A stretch of DNA of 57,084 bases from Massilimicrobiota sp. An134. GTDB taxonomy: Bacteria; Bacillota_I; Bacilli_A; Erysipelotrichales; Coprobacillaceae. A program made the position numbers and the translations under genes. The stretch is taken from positions 1 through 57,084 of the forward strand of contig NZ_NFLH01000014.1 in NCBI RefSeq assembly GCF_002160815.1, in the 5' to 3' direction. The notes beneath the pieces were generated by a model that made no database searches, had not been told where the DNA came from, and saw only the letters and a list, made by a program, of their open reading frames with translations. This document shows positions 53,865 through 57,084 of the stretch, piece after piece. The number at the start of each line of letters is the position of its first letter. Position 1 is the stretch's first letter.

Positions 53865-53889
53865 GTCCGATCATTTCGGACTTTTTTCG
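53865..53889 (+). terminator. Terminator of the NAD(P)-binding gene
   Basis: AGTCCG (53865-53870) pairs with CGGACT (53878-53883), followed by six Ts. Confidence 0.85.
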
Positions 53890-53976
53890 TATCTTGTTTA
53901 TCTTTTTTATGAGTGCTATAATTTGATTAATGGAAATAGAATTTTAAGAATATCCATATTGAGAGGAGGAAAGAAG

Positions 53977-54978
53977 ATGTCAAATCAAAAACCTATTCCA
54001 GGAACAAATGGAAACCATTATGTACCTTATGATGAAAGAAGTGGAAAAGAATCTATCGTTTATTTTACAAGAGATCTTTCAGCAAAAGGATTATTAAAAG
54101 TTTATAATCGTATTCAGGAACATTTAAATGGAAAAGTTGCAGTGAAACTTCATACAGGAGAACAACATGGACCTAATATTATTCCTCGTCCATGGGTAGA
54201 AGAGCTAATCAAAGCACAATTACCAGATGCAACAATTGTGGAAACAAATACGTATTATGAAGGAGATCGTTATACAACAGATCAGCATCTTGAAACATTA
54301 AAAGTGAATGGATGGACATTCTGTCCAGTTGATATTATGGATGCTGATGGAACAGTCGATTTACCGGTGAAAGATGGAAAATGGTTTGATCATATGACAA
54401 TGGGAAAGAACATTGTGAACTATGATTCTATGCTTGTTTTAACGCATTTTAAAGGACATACACAAGGTGGTTTTGGAGGATCCAATAAAAATATTGGTAT
54501 TGGCTGTGCTGATGGACGTATTGGAAAAGCCATGATTCATACCACACCTGGTTCTGATGATATGTGGGATATTGCGAAAGAATAATTTATGGAACGTATG
54601 ACAGAATCAGCAAAAGCTGTTGTTGATCACTTTGGAGATCAGATTGTCTTTATCAATGTGATGCGTAATATGTCTGTTTCTTGCGACTGTGAAGGAACAG
54701 CTGCAGCACCAGTTGTCACACCAAATGTTGGTATCTTAGCTTCATTAGATATCCTTGCGATTGATCAGGCATCAGTAGATTTAGTCTATGCCATGAAAGA
54801 AGAAGACCATCATGATTTGGTTGAAAGAATAGAAACACGTCATGGTTTACGTCAATTATCATATATGAAAGAATTACACATGGGAAATGATAAATATCTT
54901 CTTATTGATGTGGATCATGATGATCAACAAATCTCTTTAGAAGATGCTGTTAAAGATGTTGTTCCTTTTACAAAGTAA
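53977..54978 (+). pseudogene. DUF362-family protein interrupted by an in-frame TAA
   Basis: From the ATG at 53977 (GAGAGGAGGAAAG upstream) the frame encodes 202 residues with DUF362 features (YFTRDLSAKGLLKVYNRI, VKLHTGEQHGPNIIPRPW, LTHFKGHTQGGFGGSNKNIG). It stops at TAA 54583-54585, then resumes in the same frame FMERMTESAKAVVDHFGDQI and runs to 54978, including MRNMSVSCDCEG. The joined protein would be 333 residues. A CAA-to-TAA change fits. Separate translation of the second part is possible but it lacks a clear ribosome binding site. The intact family is linked to iron-sulfur or uroporphyrin chemistry, not firmly known. Confidence 0.82.
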
Positions 54979-54981
54979 TAT

Positions 54982-55013
54982 AAGTTCAGGGAGTTTTTCC
55001 TTGAACTTTTTTT
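54982..55013 (+). terminator. Terminator after the DUF362 gene
   Basis: AAGTTCAGG (54982-54990) pairs with CCTTGAACTT (54999-55008) with one bulge and ends in a T-run. Confidence 0.8.
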
Positions 55014-55305
55014 ATGCACAGGCAATCAATGACAGAACATCATCAAAGGACATATTATTCATATCGTTGACATATCTTTCCATACGTTGAGCATAATCTT
55101 CTTCGCTCATATTATCCGGATTATCCAAGTGTATAGTCTTCTCTATGACAGGACTATATTTTCCTTCATCGGTTCCATATCCTAGATAGTCTGTATAATA
55201 GACAAAGTGCTGTTTATTGTCTTTATCTGTATGTAAATATAATGAAAGTCCTAGATTGATATTATTCTTTTCTACCATAATAGAATTAATAAGTTTAACT
55301 GACAA
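55012..55305 (-). CDS. Hypothetical 97-residue cytoplasmic protein
   Basis: 97 residues, family not recognised. Composition is that of a small soluble alpha/beta protein (KLINSIMVEKNNINLGLSLY, KQHFVYYTDYLGYGTDEGKY, acidic C-terminal helix). GGAGGG lies upstream of the start on the minus strand. It is convergent with DUF362 and divergent from the amidase. A terminator-like hairpin sits in its leader at 55330-55348. Confidence 0.55.
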   Translation of the reverse strand: MSVKLINSIMVEKNNINLGLSLYLHTDKDNKQHFVYYTDYLGYGTDEGKYSPVIEKTIHLDNPDNMSEEDYAQRMERYVNDMNNMSFDDVLSLIACA

Positions 55306-55329
55306 TATTTTCCCTCCGCCAACAACAAA

Positions 55330-55348
55330 AGGAGTCTATGAGACTCCT
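55330..55348 (-). terminator. Hairpin in the leader of the 97-residue gene
   Basis: AGGAGTC (55330-55336) and GACTCCT (55342-55348) form a 7-bp stem. On the minus strand it is followed by TTTTGTTGTTGG, so it looks like an intrinsic terminator placed before the start codon: an attenuator, or the end of an unseen upstream transcript. Confidence 0.5.
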
Positions 55349-55491
55349 GTGGCAAGGAATAGTATATCACATTAAATGCTTGTTGGATGAAATTTATCAA
55401 AAAAATTGTTCATAAAACTTTCATATTTTTTCCATCTATTATCCACATTTTTATAATAATATGAATTTATAAAGTGGAAAGGAGAAAAACA

Positions 55492-56517
55492 ATGAAGAAA
55501 GTATTTACGATGATTTTATCAGGTATCATGGTGTTTTCAATAACAATCGGAAACGTTATGGCTTCAAATGAAAATCCTGCCATACAGTATACAGAAAACA
55601 CCATAAATAATCCATATTTAGAATTGAATGAGATTATTCCTGTAATCAATGAAAAAAGTATTGAATTGAAGGGAACGACGAATCCATTATATTGGGAGTT
55701 TAAGAATTTTGATAACGCTATTGATATCATGAAATCCTATAATCAGGATAAAATCGACTTATCAGAATTAACGATTCATAATTGTGAAAAATATGCAGAG
55801 GAATTCGAAAAGTTATATACAATAGATGAAGTGGCTCAAGATAAACAGCTTAAGATTTTAAGTCAATTTTTTACAGTCTGTAGAAATCATATTATGAACA
55901 AAGAAATATTAAGTCTATATAATCAAAAAGATTATCAATTTGATGAATTAGTGATATTGTTACCATACACGAGTCCAGTCATTGAAAAGGTTATAAATTC
56001 AAATGCAACTTTAAGAATGGCTCCAAGAAGTATAAGTGCAAGAGATAGAAGAATCATGCAGCAAAATAGATACGCAAGGGTATATGGCGATAAACCAAAT
56101 ACAAAAAAGTATAAGTATTATCAAGGAGATAATAGGGGAGATTGTACAAACTTTGTTTCACAGATTTTAGTTGCTGGAGGAATAAAAACAAATAACACAT
56201 GGAAACCTTATACAAGAACCTGGGTAAATGCACATGCTTTTGTTTTATACTGGTATATGAAAACAGGAGCTAAAAATGGATATTCTAACTTTGCTTCAAT
56301 ATCTAAGAGTCTTAAAGCAGGAGATATTATAGGAGCTGATTGGGGTGGAGATGGCCATTATGACCATTGTGCATATGTTGTTGCTGACGGACCTAAAACA
56401 TCAGCCGGATATTATGATGTGACGATTGCACAACATACTCCAAATTATGTTGCAAAAGCTTCTCAGAAAGGTTGGAAGGATTTAAAGAAAGGATTATATG
56501 TAAGATTAAGAATATAG
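55492..56517 (+). CDS. Secreted amidase-domain protein
   Basis: 341 residues from the ATG at 55492, with AAAGGAG upstream. The signal peptide (MKKVFTMILSGIMVFSITIG, cleavage likely after VMAS) precedes a helical region (about 30-185). A C-terminal amidase_6-type domain has the catalytic cysteine in NRGDCTNFVSQILVAGG and the histidine in GDGHYDHCAYVVAD. It probably acts on cell-wall peptides or a peptide substrate outside the cell. The next gene starts one base after its TAG, so they are co-transcribed. Confidence 0.85.
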   Translation: MKKVFTMILSGIMVFSITIGNVMASNENPAIQYTENTINNPYLELNEIIPVINEKSIELKGTTNPLYWEFKNFDNAIDIMKSYNQDKIDLSELTIHNCEKYAEEFEKLYTIDEVAQDKQLKILSQFFTVCRNHIMNKEILSLYNQKDYQFDELVILLPYTSPVIEKVINSNATLRMAPRSISARDRRIMQQNRYARVYGDKPNTKKYKYYQGDNRGDCTNFVSQILVAGGIKTNNTWKPYTRTWVNAHAFVLYWYMKTGAKNGYSNFASISKSLKAGDIIGADWGGDGHYDHCAYVVADGPKTSAGYYDVTIAQHTPNYVAKASQKGWKDLKKGLYVRLRI

Positions 56518-56518
56518 T

Positions 56519-56926
56519 ATGAAAAATAAAACAAAAGGAATCATATTAGGACTGATTGTCGCTATATCACTTGTTGCTATGTTTTTGAATCAACCCATCA
56601 AAACAAAAAAAGAAATTCGTTATAACGAAACACATAAAGAAGAAGATGTCCATATGATTATGGACGACGCCATCAAAAGTTATAAGAACGATAATTCAAA
56701 AGTCTATAGCGTGTATTATGACGAGAATAAAAGCAAAGAAATGGAAGCTGAGTATGTCAAAAAAGGCAGTTATCGAGAAGTGATAATCGTCTATGTGGAA
56801 TTTAAGACTTCGTTTTTCAATGCTCCTGAGCAATTAGGCAATAATCACTATTATTTTGATTATATGTATATAGCCGGAAAGACTGCAGAGGCGACTTGGG
56901 AATGGATTGATGGTGGATATGTTTAA
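56519..56926 (+). CDS. Small membrane-anchored protein paired with the amidase
   Basis: 135 residues. An N-terminal transmembrane or signal-anchor segment (about 6-24, GIILGLIVAISLVAMFL) is followed by an extracellular domain (KEEDVHMIMDDAIKSYKN, YREVIIVYVEFKTSFFNAPE) of unknown family. It is placed directly after the amidase gene and is likely a partner or immunity-like factor. This is inference from position. Confidence 0.7.
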   Translation: MKNKTKGIILGLIVAISLVAMFLNQPIKTKKEIRYNETHKEEDVHMIMDDAIKSYKNDNSKVYSVYYDENKSKEMEAEYVKKGSYREVIIVYVEFKTSFFNAPEQLGNNHYYFDYMYIAGKTAEATWEWIDGGYV

Positions 56927-56945
56927 TAGTTTCAAAAAATCAATT

Positions 56946-56971
56946 GGTAGTTATTTCTAACTACCTTTTTT
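56946..56971 (+). terminator. Terminator of the amidase operon
   Basis: GGTAGTT (56946-56952) pairs with AACTACC (56959-56965), followed by six Ts. Confidence 0.88.
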
Positions 56972-57029
56972 ATATTATAGGAATTTGGTTTCGTTTGGTT
57001 GATAAACGCTTAAAGCAAATATTAACAAT

Positions 57030-57062
57030 GAGCAAAATAAAAAGTAATGCACCAGCATTACT
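57030..57062 (-). terminator. Minus-strand terminator of a gene beyond the window
   Basis: AGTAATGC (57043-57050) and GCATTACT (57055-57062) form an 8-bp stem. On the minus strand it is followed by TTTTTATTTTG, implying a convergent gene to the right of the window. Confidence 0.75.
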
Positions 57063-57084
57063 CTATTTTTCTGCATGCAAAAAC

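Overview
The window is AT-rich, densely coded DNA from a low-GC Bacillota, most likely an Erysipelotrichia/Coprobacillaceae-type gut anaerobe. This is inferred from AT-biased codons, AGGAGG ribosome binding sites, the rpsF-ssb-rpsR order, mannose-type PTS, 6-phospho-beta-glucosidase and Fe-S aldo/keto reductase genes. No species is claimed.

Region 1 (1-1553): the tail of an unidentified gene, then rpsF-ssb-rpsR behind a near-consensus promoter. Region 2 (about 1537-27651): a 26.1 kb integrative mobilizable element in the 3' end of rpsR. It is bounded by a 16-bp direct repeat of the last rpsR codons. Its core is a tyrosine integrase, CI-like repressor with divergent promoters, Cro-like and Xis-like proteins, PrimPol-helicase, a candidate oriT, MobC-like and MOBP-like relaxosome genes and TnpV. 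No type IV secretion genes are present, so it would need a helper. The cargo is anti-phage defence: an AlbA_2/HATPase protein flanked by GCGTTCC repeats; a type I restriction-modification locus whose hsdS genes carry four identical 16-bp inverted sites around a dedicated recombinase; two unknown membrane proteins inside that operon; a GIY-YIG/DUF4357 protein; a TrlF-like PHP-ATPase with a small coupled partner; and a PARIS (AriA-AriB) pair. PARIS is known to respond to phage anti-restriction proteins, so its place beside a type I system makes functional sense.

Region 3 (27652-34300): a scarred accessory zone. It holds an arm-site-like repeat from a possible older element, YafQ-DinJ and MNT-HEPN toxin-antitoxin pairs, an ATP-binding protein fused by deletion to a headless aldo/keto reductase, decayed DNA and a nonsense-interrupted lipoprotein hydrolase. 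Region 4 (33311-57084): chromosomal metabolism. It has an esterase with a TetR regulator and tandem operators, HxlR, a frameshifted LamG-like gene, a PHP phosphatase, an MFS-SDR / RpiR / Fe-S reductase / PTS-IIB-like / GH1 cluster with a shared 12-bp palindrome, a binding protein-kinase-regulator-binding protein sensing operon, a NADAR gene beside a DUF3990 relic, a mannose-family PTS operon, a HAD phosphatase, an interrupted DUF362 gene and a secreted amidase.

None of the chromosomal genes I checked ends in TGA, whereas many element genes do. This marks the element as foreign and makes two in-frame TGA codons in chromosomal genes stand out. All identifications come from reading motifs by eye; no database search was run.
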